Assembly (NCBI GenBank): GCA_023139255.1
Contig: JAGLNY010000280.1
Span: forward strand, 1 to 7,050
Reading direction: 5' to 3'
DNA: 7,050 nt
From: Spirochaetales bacterium
GTDB lineage: Bacteria > Spirochaetota > Spirochaetia > JABMQR01
Below the pieces are notes generated by a model. That model did no database searches, had not been told where the DNA came from, and saw only the letters and a list, made by a program, of their open reading frames with translations. The translations under genes and the position numbers were made by a program. Each line of letters begins with the position of its first letter. The stretch's first letter is position 1. Below are positions 1-7,013 of the stretch, one piece after another.

Positions 1-1232
1 CCGGTCTGAAAGTATTGAATAAACCCTTTGTTCATTTACACACACAATTCAATCGTGATATTCCCTGGTCAGAAATTGATATGGATTTTATGAATCTGAA
101 TCAATCCGCACACGGTGGCCGTGAGTTCGGATTTATATGTACTCGTATGAAGAAGAATCGAAAAGTAGTGGTTGGTCACTGGAAGGATCAAAAAATTCAT
201 GAAAAACTGGCGGTTTGGGCACGGACTGCATGTGCATGGCATGATTCAAAGAATGCTAAAATTGCTCGTTTCGGCGACAATATGCGCCAGGTTGCGGTAA
301 CTGAAGGTGATAAAGTTGAAGCACAAATGCGGTTCGGATATTCCGTAAATGGTTTTGGTGTCGGTGATTTGGTTGAATATGTGAAAGCGATAAATGAACC
401 TGACATTGATAATTTGATTGATGAGTATGAAAGCAAATATATTTTTGGTTCAAAAATTAGAGAACAGGGTAAAAATCATACTGGTTTGCGTGATGCTGCT
501 AGGATTGAACTTGGCGTCAGGCAATTTCTCCTTGAAGGTGGTTTCAGTGGATTTACCACAACCTTTGAGGATTTGCATGGGTTGAATCAGTTGCTTGGAA
601 TTTCTGTACAACGGCTCATGGCTATTGGATATGGTTTTGGCGCTGAAGGAGACTGGAAAACAGCTGCTCTTGTAAGGGCCATGAAGGTGATGGCTATTGG
701 GAAGGAAGGTGGCACTTCGTTCATGGAAGATTATACCTATCACCTTCATCCGGATGGAATGAAGGTACTTGGTGCTCATATGCTTGAGGTTTGTCCATCC
801 ATTGGTGATGGGTGCAACCTGGAGGTGCACCCCCTTGGCATAGGCGGAAAAGCTGATCCGGCCAGGCTTGTATTTGATGTGGCATCGGGTCCAGGTGTGA
901 ATGCCTCCCTGATGGACATGGGCAACAGGTTCCGCCTTCTTGTAAACCCTTGCGATGTGATTCCCGCTGATGCACCGTTGCCTAATTTGCCTGTAGCCAG
1001 GGTGGTATGGCAGCCCTATCCAAACCTGGAGGTGGCAGCTGGTGCCTGGATCCTGGCAGGTGGAGCACATCATACCGGGTTCAGTATGGCAATAACCAAA
1101 GAACACCTGGAAGACTTCTCAGAGATCGCAGGGATCGAATTTTTACTAATCGACAACGACACCACCATCTCTTCCATTAAGAAAGAGTTGCGCTGGAATG
1201 ACCTCTACTATCATCTGGCGAAAGGATTGTAA
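1..1232 (+). CDS. araA: L-arabinose isomerase, 5' end cut by the window
   Basis: AraA (EC 5.3.1.4) converts L-arabinose to L-ribulose in the cytoplasm, the first step of arabinose use. The reading frame is open from the window edge (codons from base 3, reading G-L-K-V-L-N-K-P). This aligns with the E. coli protein around residue 93, so about 95 residues are missing upstream. The TTG at 15 is an internal leucine codon, not the start. Numbering from that TTG, the four metal/catalytic residues known from E. coli AraA (E306, E333, H350, H450) correspond to E211 in GAEGDWKTAA, E238 in SFMEDYTYH, H255 in GAHMLEVCPS and H353 in AGGAHHTGFS, all intact. HLHTQFN, DMDFMNLNQSAHGGREFG and RFGDNM near the start are family hallmarks. 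The C-terminus (DNDTTISSIKKELRWNDLYY) is complete. It is followed after 24 bases by araD and is probably co-transcribed with it. Base composition is uneven: by hand count about 40% GC in bases 1-660 against about 52% in 661-1200. Confidence 0.97.
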   Translation, partial: GLKVLNKPFVHLHTQFNRDIPWSEIDMDFMNLNQSAHGGREFGFICTRMKKNRKVVVGHWKDQKIHEKLAVWARTACAWHDSKNAKIARFGDNMRQVAVTEGDKVEAQMRFGYSVNGFGVGDLVEYVKAINEPDIDNLIDEYESKYIFGSKIREQGKNHTGLRDAARIELGVRQFLLEGGFSGFTTTFEDLHGLNQLLGISVQRLMAIGYGFGAEGDWKTAALVRAMKVMAIGKEGGTSFMEDYTYHLHPDGMKVLGAHMLEVCPSIGDGCNLEVHPLGIGGKADPARLVFDVASGPGVNASLMDMGNRFRLLVNPCDVIPADAPLPNLPVARVVWQPYPNLEVAAGAWILAGGAHHTGFSMAITKEHLEDFSEIAGIEFLLIDNDTTISSIKKELRWNDLYYHLAKGL

Positions 1233-1256
1233 AGACCCCATTCAAAAAAAACAACC

Positions 1257-1958
1257 ATGCATGAATCATTGAAGGAGAAGGTACTTGAGGCCAACCTTGA
1301 TCTGCTCAGGCATAAACTGGTCATTTTCACCTGGGGTAATGCCAGTGAAAGAGATCGGGAAACGGGCCACATTGTTATCAAGCCATCCGGAATACCCTAT
1401 AATGAGATGAAGGCCAGGCACATGGTGGTGCTCGATGCTGATGGAAAACAGCTTGAGGGAGATTTGAATCCATCATCCGACGCTGCTACCCATGTGGTCC
1501 TCTACCGCAATTTTAAGAACATTGGTGGAGTGGTCCATACCCATTCCGAATGGGCCACTTCCTGGTCACAGTCCGGCAGAAGTTTGCCGCCCTATGGTAC
1601 GACCCACGCAGACTATTTTTATGGAGAGATCCCCTGTACAAGAGCCCTCACAAAGGAAGAGATTGAAGATGACTATGAAGTGAACACCGGCAAAGTCATC
1701 GTGGAAACCTTCAGGGACCTTGACTATGGGAGTATACCCGGCGTTCTGGTTCATGGTCATGCACCCTTTACCTGGGGGAAAGATGGCCGCGAAGCAGTTC
1801 ATCATGCGGTGGTCATTGAAGAGGTGGCCAAGATGGCATTCCGCACTGAAGTGCTGGGGAACCGACGCTCCGTTGATCAGTACCTGCTTGATAAGCACTA
1901 CCTCAGAAAACACGGCAAAAACGCCTGCTACGGCCAGCATAAACCTCCAACTTTATGA
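1257..1958 (+). CDS. araD: L-ribulose-5-phosphate 4-epimerase
   Basis: AraD (EC 5.1.3.4) epimerises L-ribulose 5-phosphate to D-xylulose 5-phosphate, the last step of the arabinose pathway. It belongs to the class II aldolase/epimerase family and needs a divalent metal, zinc in E. coli. The 233 residues match the 231 of E. coli AraD almost end to end. The E. coli metal ligands D76, H95, H97 and H171 correspond to D75 (KPSSDAATH), H94 and H96 (GGVVHTHS) and H168 (GVLVHGHAPF). Catalytic D120 and Y229 correspond to D119 (GTTHADYFYG) and Y225 (ACYGQ). The phosphate-site segments TWGNAS (25-30) and IKPSG (41-45) are present. A six-residue tail (HKPPTL) follows the usual YGQ end. The ATG at 1257 is preceded by an A-rich leader with no Shine-Dalgarno sequence, and the N-terminus aligns with E. 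coli from residue 1. This sequence is probably AraD rather than the ascorbate paralogues UlaF/SgbE, because araA and araB flank it. Confidence 0.96.
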   Translation: MHESLKEKVLEANLDLLRHKLVIFTWGNASERDRETGHIVIKPSGIPYNEMKARHMVVLDADGKQLEGDLNPSSDAATHVVLYRNFKNIGGVVHTHSEWATSWSQSGRSLPPYGTTHADYFYGEIPCTRALTKEEIEDDYEVNTGKVIVETFRDLDYGSIPGVLVHGHAPFTWGKDGREAVHHAVVIEEVAKMAFRTEVLGNRRSVDQYLLDKHYLRKHGKNACYGQHKPPTL

Positions 1959-1979
1959 CTTTAACATAATAACTAAGCT

Positions 1980-3620
1980 ATGACTTATACGATAGGAATT
2001 GATTACGGCACAGATTCAGTACGGGCTCTGATTGTGGATACCCAGACTGGCGAAGAGATAGGAACCCATGTATTCTATTATCCCCGCTGGAAGGAGGGAA
2101 AATATTGCGATCCGGTAAAAAACCAGTTTCGTCAGCATCCGCTGGATTACCTGGAGGGACTGAAAGTATGCATCCGGGAAGCATTGAAGAAGTGTCCGGA
2201 CGGAGTGGCAGAAAATGTGGTTGGAATCTCTGTGGATACAACGGGCTCAACACCGGTTCCTGTGAATCGGGAGGGAACACCTTTAGCACTTTTGGCTGGA
2301 TATGAAGAAAATCCCAATGCCATGTTTGTCCTCTGGAAAGACCATACTGCCGTTCTGGAGGCTGATGGTATAAATGAATTTTCCCGTACTTGGGGCGGTA
2401 TTGATTACACAAAATTTGAGGGAGGGGTCTACTCTTCAGAATGGTTCTGGGCGAAGGTCCTTCACATCCTCCGGGAGAATAAGGCAGTCCGGAAAGCTGC
2501 TTATTCCTGGGTAGAGCACTGTGACTGGATGCCTGCCCTGCTCACAGGCTGCACAAAACCTGAAAATGTAGTAAGAAGCCGCTGTGCTGCCGGACATAAG
2601 GCTATGTGGCACGAAGATTTCGGGGGGCTGCCGTCAGAAAATTTTTTGACCGGAATTGATCCCTTGCTGTCCGGATTACGGGAGAGATTATATACCGATA
2701 CCACAACTTCAGACATCTCTGTCGGTACTCTCACTGAAGAATGGGGCAGTCGTCTCGGGCTGCCGACAACGGTTATTGTTACAGCAGGCGCCTTCGATGC
2801 ACACATGGGCGCGGTCGGCGGACAAATATCCCCCGGATCCCTGTTAAAAGTTATGGGCACATCAACCTGTGATATGATTGTATCACCGCCGGATGAATTT
2901 AAGGATACGCTTGTCCAGGGAATTTGCGGTCAGGTAAATGGTTCCATAGTGCCGGGAATGATTGGTCTTGAGGCAGGCCAGTCGGCATTCGGTGACCTTT
3001 TTGCCTGGTTTAAACAACTGCTCATCTGGCCTCTCCGCAACATTGAGGATAAGGACCTGCTTACATCCCTAACCTCCCCGATCCTAAAGGATCTAGATGA
3101 AGAAGCCGCAAAACTTTCTCCGGAAGAGAGTGGTGTCCTGGCGCTTGATTGGTTGAATGGAAGGAGAACTCCCGATGCCGATCAGACATTAAAAGGGGCT
3201 GTAATGGGACTGACCCTCGGAAGCGATGCTCCCCGTGTATACAGGTCTTTGGTAGATGCCGCCGCTTTTGGTGCACGCAGAATTACAGAACGGTTTGAGG
3301 ATAATGGAGTTAAAATCAGGGATGTTATTGCCGTAGGAGGAGTTGCAATAAAATCACCCTACGTGATGCAGACTGTGTGTGATGTTATGAACAAACCCAT
3401 TAAAGTTGCTTCCGAACTACAGACCGTAGCCCTGGGTGCTGCGATATTTGCAGCAACGGCAGCAGGTATCTACCCCTCTGTTGAAGCAGCCCAGAAAGCT
3501 ATGGGAAGCGGTTTTGAGAAAACTTACACCCCAAATCCTGAAGCTGCTGCAGTATATGATAAGTTATACGCTAAATACCTTGAGTTTGGTGGTTTTATAG
3601 AGAAACAAACCAGGAAGTAA
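1980..3620 (+). CDS. araB: L-ribulokinase
   Basis: AraB (EC 2.7.1.16) phosphorylates L-ribulose with ATP, giving the substrate of AraD. It is an FGGY-family carbohydrate kinase with the actin-like two-domain fold. The 546 residues compare with 566 in E. coli, which has a longer C-terminal tail. The N-terminal domain (about 1-285) starts with the phosphate-binding loop GIDYGTDSVR (6-15) and contains DTTGSTPVPV (86-95), NPNAMFVLWKDHTA and YSSEWFWAK. The catalytic aspartate is D273 in GAFDAHMGAVGG. The C-terminal domain carries MGTSTCDMIV (292-301), GICGQVNGS, GLEAGQSAFGD, NGRRTPDADQ (393-402) and the FGGY nucleotide-binding motif GGVAIKSPYVMQ (from 453). These motifs identify ribulokinase rather than xylulokinase or glycerol kinase. 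The ATG at 1980 lies 21 bases after the araD stop, with an A/T-rich leader and no Shine-Dalgarno sequence. The stop is 25 bases from the convergent lipoprotein gene, so the visible operon ends here. Confidence 0.97.
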   Translation: MTYTIGIDYGTDSVRALIVDTQTGEEIGTHVFYYPRWKEGKYCDPVKNQFRQHPLDYLEGLKVCIREALKKCPDGVAENVVGISVDTTGSTPVPVNREGTPLALLAGYEENPNAMFVLWKDHTAVLEADGINEFSRTWGGIDYTKFEGGVYSSEWFWAKVLHILRENKAVRKAAYSWVEHCDWMPALLTGCTKPENVVRSRCAAGHKAMWHEDFGGLPSENFLTGIDPLLSGLRERLYTDTTTSDISVGTLTEEWGSRLGLPTTVIVTAGAFDAHMGAVGGQISPGSLLKVMGTSTCDMIVSPPDEFKDTLVQGICGQVNGSIVPGMIGLEAGQSAFGDLFAWFKQLLIWPLRNIEDKDLLTSLTSPILKDLDEEAAKLSPEESGVLALDWLNGRRTPDADQTLKGAVMGLTLGSDAPRVYRSLVDAAAFGARRITERFEDNGVKIRDVIAVGGVAIKSPYVMQTVCDVMNKPIKVASELQTVALGAAIFAATAAGIYPSVEAAQKAMGSGFEKTYTPNPEAAAVYDKLYAKYLEFGGFIEKQTRK

Positions 3621-3645
3621 TACGCACCACGAAATCAGTTTTTGA

Positions 3646-6600
3646 TTACAGAGGAGTATCAACTTCAGTTTGTGGTTGCGATTGGGTTCTATCAATCTTA
3701 AATTCAATAGAACTTTCAGCACCAACATTCCCGGTTGAGTCAATATAACGGAGTTTTAGCAGTATCCAGATCTTGTTTTCCGACTTTCCCAGAAATGCGA
3801 TATATTCACCAACATCCATCGAAACCCAGTCTGTAAAAATCCCGTCCCGGTTATCATCATAGCTGTATTGAAAGGTGCCGCCATCTTCATACGAAGGGTC
3901 TTTTGCTGTCAGAACCGCTTTCCCGAAAAGAAGCTGGCCGTTTGTTATTTGAACTCCCGAAGAGTCCACAAGATCCAGTACCGGTGCCGCAGGCCGCTCA
4001 TTATCAATATAAAAGGAACGCTCTGATTCAGGACTGCTGTTATTTGAAAGATCTACATACCGTATTCGAATTGTATATTTTGTATTTTCATCCTCAACAC
4101 CTTCAAATCGTCTTTCAGACCCAAGAGGCAGCCTGATCCAGTCTGAAAAATCCCCTGTGTCATTTATTGCATAGCTATATTCATAGTTCCCGCCATACTC
4201 ACCAACCGGATCCTGACTGGTAAGAACGGCAGGTAAATTCAGTTCCCTGTCCTCAAATATTATTTCGCCGTTTGCATCTTCCAGTTTCCATACAGGAGAA
4301 GCCGGAATATTCCGGTCAACGATAAAAGTTTTTATCTTCAAAGGACTTGTGTTTCCAGCCTCATCACGATAACGGATCTGGACCCGGTACTGCACACTAT
4401 CCCGGTAGGCTCCCTCAAAACTGGTATAATATCCAAGAGGAAGCTGCTCCCAGGGGAAAAAGGGATCTTCCCTAATCTGTAGATGATATTCAAAAACACC
4501 ATTGCCTATCTCCCCCGGAGGGACTGTCGCAAACAGTCTTACGGGTCCGTCAACTATATCTTCTTTCGAGGATACCTGTACACCGTAGGTATATCGTATC
4601 AAATTCCAAAAAGGCGACTCTGGTGGTCTTTTATCAATGGTGAAAGTCCTTGTCGACGACCCAGAAACATTTCCAACCTCATCCCTGAAACGTATTTCAG
4701 CAGTATAGGTTGATTCAGTTTGTTCCTCGGTATCAAACAATTTAACATCAGCTGCTGTAAGCAATGCCCATTCAGAAAAATCTTCTTCTTCTACTCTCAC
4801 TCTCTTAAAACGGTACTCAAAAGCACCAACTTTCTCACCTGCAGGTTTTGTCGCATAAAGTTCAGCCGGTGTGTTTATATACATATTCTCAGTCACTTCC
4901 GTTTCACTGATTCCTGTTATCAATGCCCATGACGGGGCATCAGGAACTTTTCTATCAATTGAAAAATCCCTGGTTAATACGGTACTGGCATTACCTGCCG
5001 CATCCAGAAAGCGTATTTGGAGTGTGTAGAATACCGATTTATTCTCCTCACCAGGAAATTCAACAGTATCATCCTCATCAATCTGCACCCATGCTGAATA
5101 TGACTCAATATCACTGATACGAACTCTGTACTGAGAAACCCCCTCAGGTTCCCCTTCCGGTACGATTACCTGGAGAAATGCTGATTCTATAAGAATATGA
5201 CCGGCAGAAATTTCTCTACTGACGCTGTCTCTTAATTTCCAAACAGGAGCGTCCGGAATTTCCCTGTCGATAGTAAAGGATTTTTCCAAAACTGCACTGG
5301 TATTCCCCGCCATATCTGAAAACCGGATCCTCAATGAGTACTCAATTACTTCATCTTCTACTCCGGCAAACTCCTGGGAAATCCCAATAGAAAGCTTTTT
5401 CCATTCAGTATACACACCATCACCATTACCATCATAACTAAACTCATAACTGCCGAACTGCTCCCCTTTTGAAACTCTGGCTGTAAGTTTTGCCGGTGCG
5501 TTGATAATCCCGGTTACACTCTTTTCGTCACTTCTTAAATCCCATTCGGGGGACGGGGGAATGGTTTTATCAATATACACACCTTGATCGTAGGCAATTT
5601 CATCCCCGGGTAAAGTTACATTCCCGGCAGCATCCTTAAAACGAAGAATAAATTGTGTTACATCAAGTTCCTGTCCATCAGAAATTGAAAAATTAATAAA
5701 TGCGGTGTTTTCATCCACCCTTTCCATATCTTCCCACTCACCGTTATAATTGAGTTGAACTGTAGGATCTTCCCCTTCCTCAGTAAAACTTATGGTGAAA
5801 GAGACATCTTTCTTTGTTCTTGTCCCGGGAGGAATGAGAAATCCCTCTTCATCAGAAAAACCGGCATCCAAAATATCTATTTTCCCGGGCCGACGCTTAT
5901 CGATGGTGAATTTGAGTATACTGGATTCTGAAACTACTTCTTCCTTTGGTGAAAGATACAGTATTCGGGCCTGATAGGTGTTTTCATAGCCCTCCATCAC
6001 TTCAAGTAATATAAAATCCATTGACTTGAAGATAGTACCGGTAGATTCCTTGTTTATCCAGATTTGCGGGGTAAGAACCATACCGTCTATTGTAAGGTAT
6101 ATTTTATTGGGCAGGGAGGCACGTACATCATCACTCACTACATCCCCATCGTTTATATACACTCCCGGCTTATTCAACCGCTCCACAATGATGAAACGCA
6201 AAGATTCAAGATCAGAATCTGCCAGGCTTAACAGCGGGGGATTTTCAGGGTCGCTGAAAGGATCTGCATATCTGACTTGCAATTCATACTCACCGCTGGA
6301 TCCAATTTGCGGTCGATCAGTATCTTTATATACTTCCCACTCGCCCCAACTACCCCAGGAGCGGCTGCCGGGTTTCAGGTGACGCAGTTTGTACTGCATA
6401 TCCCAGTATTCTTCTATCCCGGGGCCGCGGATCAGCCGTACATATGCTCCTGCCATATCAGCTGTTGTATTAACCTGCACCTCATTTCCGTAAGCATCGA
6501 AAAACATAACTTCAGGGGCAGGGATTCCCTCAAGTTCCTGATATATTATTGATTCGATTTTATTTGCCGCTGTATCAATCAGACTTTCATCATATTCGCA

Positions 6601-6684
6601 GGAAACCAATAAGAAAAACACAATTGAGGTGAATAGAATTATTGGGGATTTCTTCCAGGGGAAAATCTGCATACATATCTCCAT
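3646..6684 (-). CDS. Large modular Ig-like repeat lipoprotein, function unknown
   Basis: I do not recognise a named family. Residues 6-28 form a lipoprotein signal: a basic n-region (WKKS), a hydrophobic stretch (IILFTSIVFFLL) and the lipobox LVSC with C29 as lipidation site. The next residues, EYDES, are acidic, which in Bacteroidota resembles a surface-export signal. The mature ~980 residues look like about nine beta-rich modules with boundaries near 55, 172, 264, 370, 472, 576, 683, 788 and 892. The last six are clearly related and start [IV]D-x3-P-x2-P. Each module then has a Y-x-[YF] strand, a conserved W and an R-[FY]-x-D-x-[AST]-[GN]-N turn. Two modules contain DxNxDG sites (418-423, 943-948). 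No enzyme motif, transmembrane barrel or C-terminal sorting domain is visible; it ends in a short S/Q/T/P tail. An extracellular binding or scaffold role is inference. The ATG at 6684 has an A-rich leader. An in-frame ATG at 6672 is preceded by GGAG at 6-base spacing and would also give a proper signal peptide. Residue numbers count from 6684. Confidence 0.88.
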   Translation of the reverse strand: MEICMQIFPWKKSPIILFTSIVFFLLVSCEYDESLIDTAANKIESIIYQELEGIPAPEVMFFDAYGNEVQVNTTADMAGAYVRLIRGPGIEEYWDMQYKLRHLKPGSRSWGSWGEWEVYKDTDRPQIGSSGEYELQVRYADPFSDPENPPLLSLADSDLESLRFIIVERLNKPGVYINDGDVVSDDVRASLPNKIYLTIDGMVLTPQIWINKESTGTIFKSMDFILLEVMEGYENTYQARILYLSPKEEVVSESSILKFTIDKRRPGKIDILDAGFSDEEGFLIPPGTRTKKDVSFTISFTEEGEDPTVQLNYNGEWEDMERVDENTAFINFSISDGQELDVTQFILRFKDAAGNVTLPGDEIAYDQGVYIDKTIPPSPEWDLRSDEKSVTGIINAPAKLTARVSKGEQFGSYEFSYDGNGDGVYTEWKKLSIGISQEFAGVEDEVIEYSLRIRFSDMAGNTSAVLEKSFTIDREIPDAPVWKLRDSVSREISAGHILIESAFLQVIVPEGEPEGVSQYRVRISDIESYSAWVQIDEDDTVEFPGEENKSVFYTLQIRFLDAAGNASTVLTRDFSIDRKVPDAPSWALITGISETEVTENMYINTPAELYATKPAGEKVGAFEYRFKRVRVEEEDFSEWALLTAADVKLFDTEEQTESTYTAEIRFRDEVGNVSGSSTRTFTIDKRPPESPFWNLIRYTYGVQVSSKEDIVDGPVRLFATVPPGEIGNGVFEYHLQIREDPFFPWEQLPLGYYTSFEGAYRDSVQYRVQIRYRDEAGNTSPLKIKTFIVDRNIPASPVWKLEDANGEIIFEDRELNLPAVLTSQDPVGEYGGNYEYSYAINDTGDFSDWIRLPLGSERRFEGVEDENTKYTIRIRYVDLSNNSSPESERSFYIDNERPAAPVLDLVDSSGVQITNGQLLFGKAVLTAKDPSYEDGGTFQYSYDDNRDGIFTDWVSMDVGEYIAFLGKSENKIWILLKLRYIDSTGNVGAESSIEFKIDRTQSQPQTEVDTPL
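3685..5580 (-). repeat. Six tandem ~105-residue Ig-like modules within the lipoprotein
   Basis: This segment codes for residues 369-1000 of the lipoprotein. The linkers read YIDKTIPPSPEWDL (370), FTIDREIPDAPVWKL (470), FSIDRKVPDAPSWAL (574), FTIDKRPPESPFWNL (681), FIVDRNIPASPVWKL (787) and FYIDNERPAAPVLDL (891), and a final FKIDRT (995) closes the series. Spacing is 101-107 residues. Between linkers there is a shared order: A/V-x-L-x-A strand, acidic or glycine-rich stretch, Y-x-[YF] strand, [DE]-W or similar, L/M-x-x-G, F-x-G, Y-x-[LIV]-x-[IL]-R-[FY]-x-D and GN-x-S. The repeat is visible at protein level. I saw no long identical DNA segments, so the duplications are old or diverged. Confidence 0.85.
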
Positions 6685-6696
6685 ACTTTTTTATTT

Positions 6697-6708
6697 AAAA
6701 CCGGTTTT
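6697..6708. promoter_or_regulatory. 12-bp perfect palindrome AAAACCGGTTTT near the transcription start
   Basis: This self-complementary 12-mer lies just downstream of the predicted transcription start and upstream of the lipoprotein start codon. It could be a dimeric regulator site. It has no loop, so it is a poor RNA hairpin. Function is inferred only from its symmetry and position. Confidence 0.3.
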
Positions 6709-6716
6709 TCTCATTT

Positions 6717-6745
6717 ATTATCCCTTCACAGCATAACTGTGTCAA
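6717..6745 (-). promoter_or_regulatory. Sigma-70-type promoter of the lipoprotein gene
   Basis: Read on the - strand, a perfect -35 box TTGACA (6745-6740) is followed after exactly 17 bases by GATAAT (6722-6717), one mismatch from the TATAAT consensus. Transcription would start near 6710, giving a leader of about 25 bases to the ATG at 6684. The placement directly upstream of a gene on the same strand supports it. It does not resemble the TTTG/TAnnTTTG promoters of Bacteroidota. No transcript data are available here. Confidence 0.65.
6727..6741. promoter_or_regulatory. Dyad inside the promoter spacer, possible operator
   Basis: CACAG (6727-6731) and CTGTG (6737-6741) form a perfect inverted repeat around a 5-base centre CATAA. 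The dyad fills the spacer of the predicted promoter and overlaps the -35 box, where a repressor could block polymerase. Five-base arms are short, so chance is a real alternative. Confidence 0.3.
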
Positions 6746-6754
6746 GAATGGACG

Positions 6755-6804
6755 AGAGGGAAACAGAAGATCGGAGACCGGAGACAGAAAACAGGAAGAC
6801 AGGA
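6755..6804 (-). repeat. Degenerate heptamer array, GACCGGA orientation
   Basis: About seven units keep a 7-base phase: AGAGGGA, AACAGAA, GATCGGA, GACCGGA, GACAGAA, AACAGGA and an 8-base AGACAGGA. The best unit, GACCGGA (6776-6782), is the reverse complement of TCCGGTC, the unit of the array at 6910-6973. The two arrays are therefore inverted copies of one repeat type. Outer units are weak matches. Confidence 0.5.
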
Positions 6805-6909
6805 AAGTTGGTTAGGAAAAACAGGGGGAGGGGTCAGGACATAGGTAACACTTTGGGGGTGTCTCCATGCCGTGGAAAGAGAGAAATGGGGTGTACTGTC
6901 AATCTTTCC

Positions 6910-6973
6910 TCCGGTCTCCGGTTTCCGGCCTCCCGGTTTCCAGCCTCCGGTCTCCGGTCTCCGGTCTCCTGCT
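6910..6973 (+). repeat. Heptamer tandem array, TCCGGTC orientation
   Basis: Nine consecutive units are readable: TCCGGTC, TCCGGTT, TCCGGCC, TCCCGGTT (one extra base), TCCAGCC, three perfect TCCGGTC units (6946-6966) and TCCTGCT. Further related C/T-rich sequence (GGTCTCCCTCTCTCCC) reappears at 7031-7046, after the hairpins, and continues out of the window. Arrays of this kind occur in intergenic regions of several environmental bacteria. I know no established function. Confidence 0.8.
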
Positions 6974-6991
6974 TCCCTTGTTCAGGCTCCA

Positions 6992-7010
6992 GCAGTTGCA
7001 AAGCAACTGC
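6992..7010. repeat. Perfect hairpin, 8-bp stem and 3-base loop
   Basis: GCAGTTGC (6992-6999) and GCAACTGC (7003-7010) are exact reverse complements around the loop AAA. No T-tract follows on either side, so a rho-independent terminator is unlikely. It sits just outside the heptamer array and is probably part of the same repeat element. Confidence 0.6.
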
Positions 7011-7013
7011 CAA

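Noticed and set aside
15..17. TTG at 15 as the araA start codon
   Set aside because: The frame is open upstream to the window edge, and the preceding residues (G-L-K-V) match the interior of AraA around residue 93. The true start is outside the window.
450..1106. Long open frame on the - strand opposite araA (218 codons)
   Set aside because: It lies entirely antisense to a well-conserved enzyme gene and its translation has no recognisable features. Similar antisense frames opposite araD, araB and the lipoprotein were rejected for the same reason.
3633..3647. Possible terminator between araB and the lipoprotein gene (AATCA, loop GTTTT, TGATT)
   Set aside because: The stem is only five base pairs with one G-C pair and no proper T-tract follows. 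It is too weak to call, and it overlaps the lipoprotein stop codon.
6874..6902. Second TTGACA on the - strand in the core (6902-6897) as another promoter
   Set aside because: At 17-base spacing the -10 position reads CTTTCC, which is not a promoter element.
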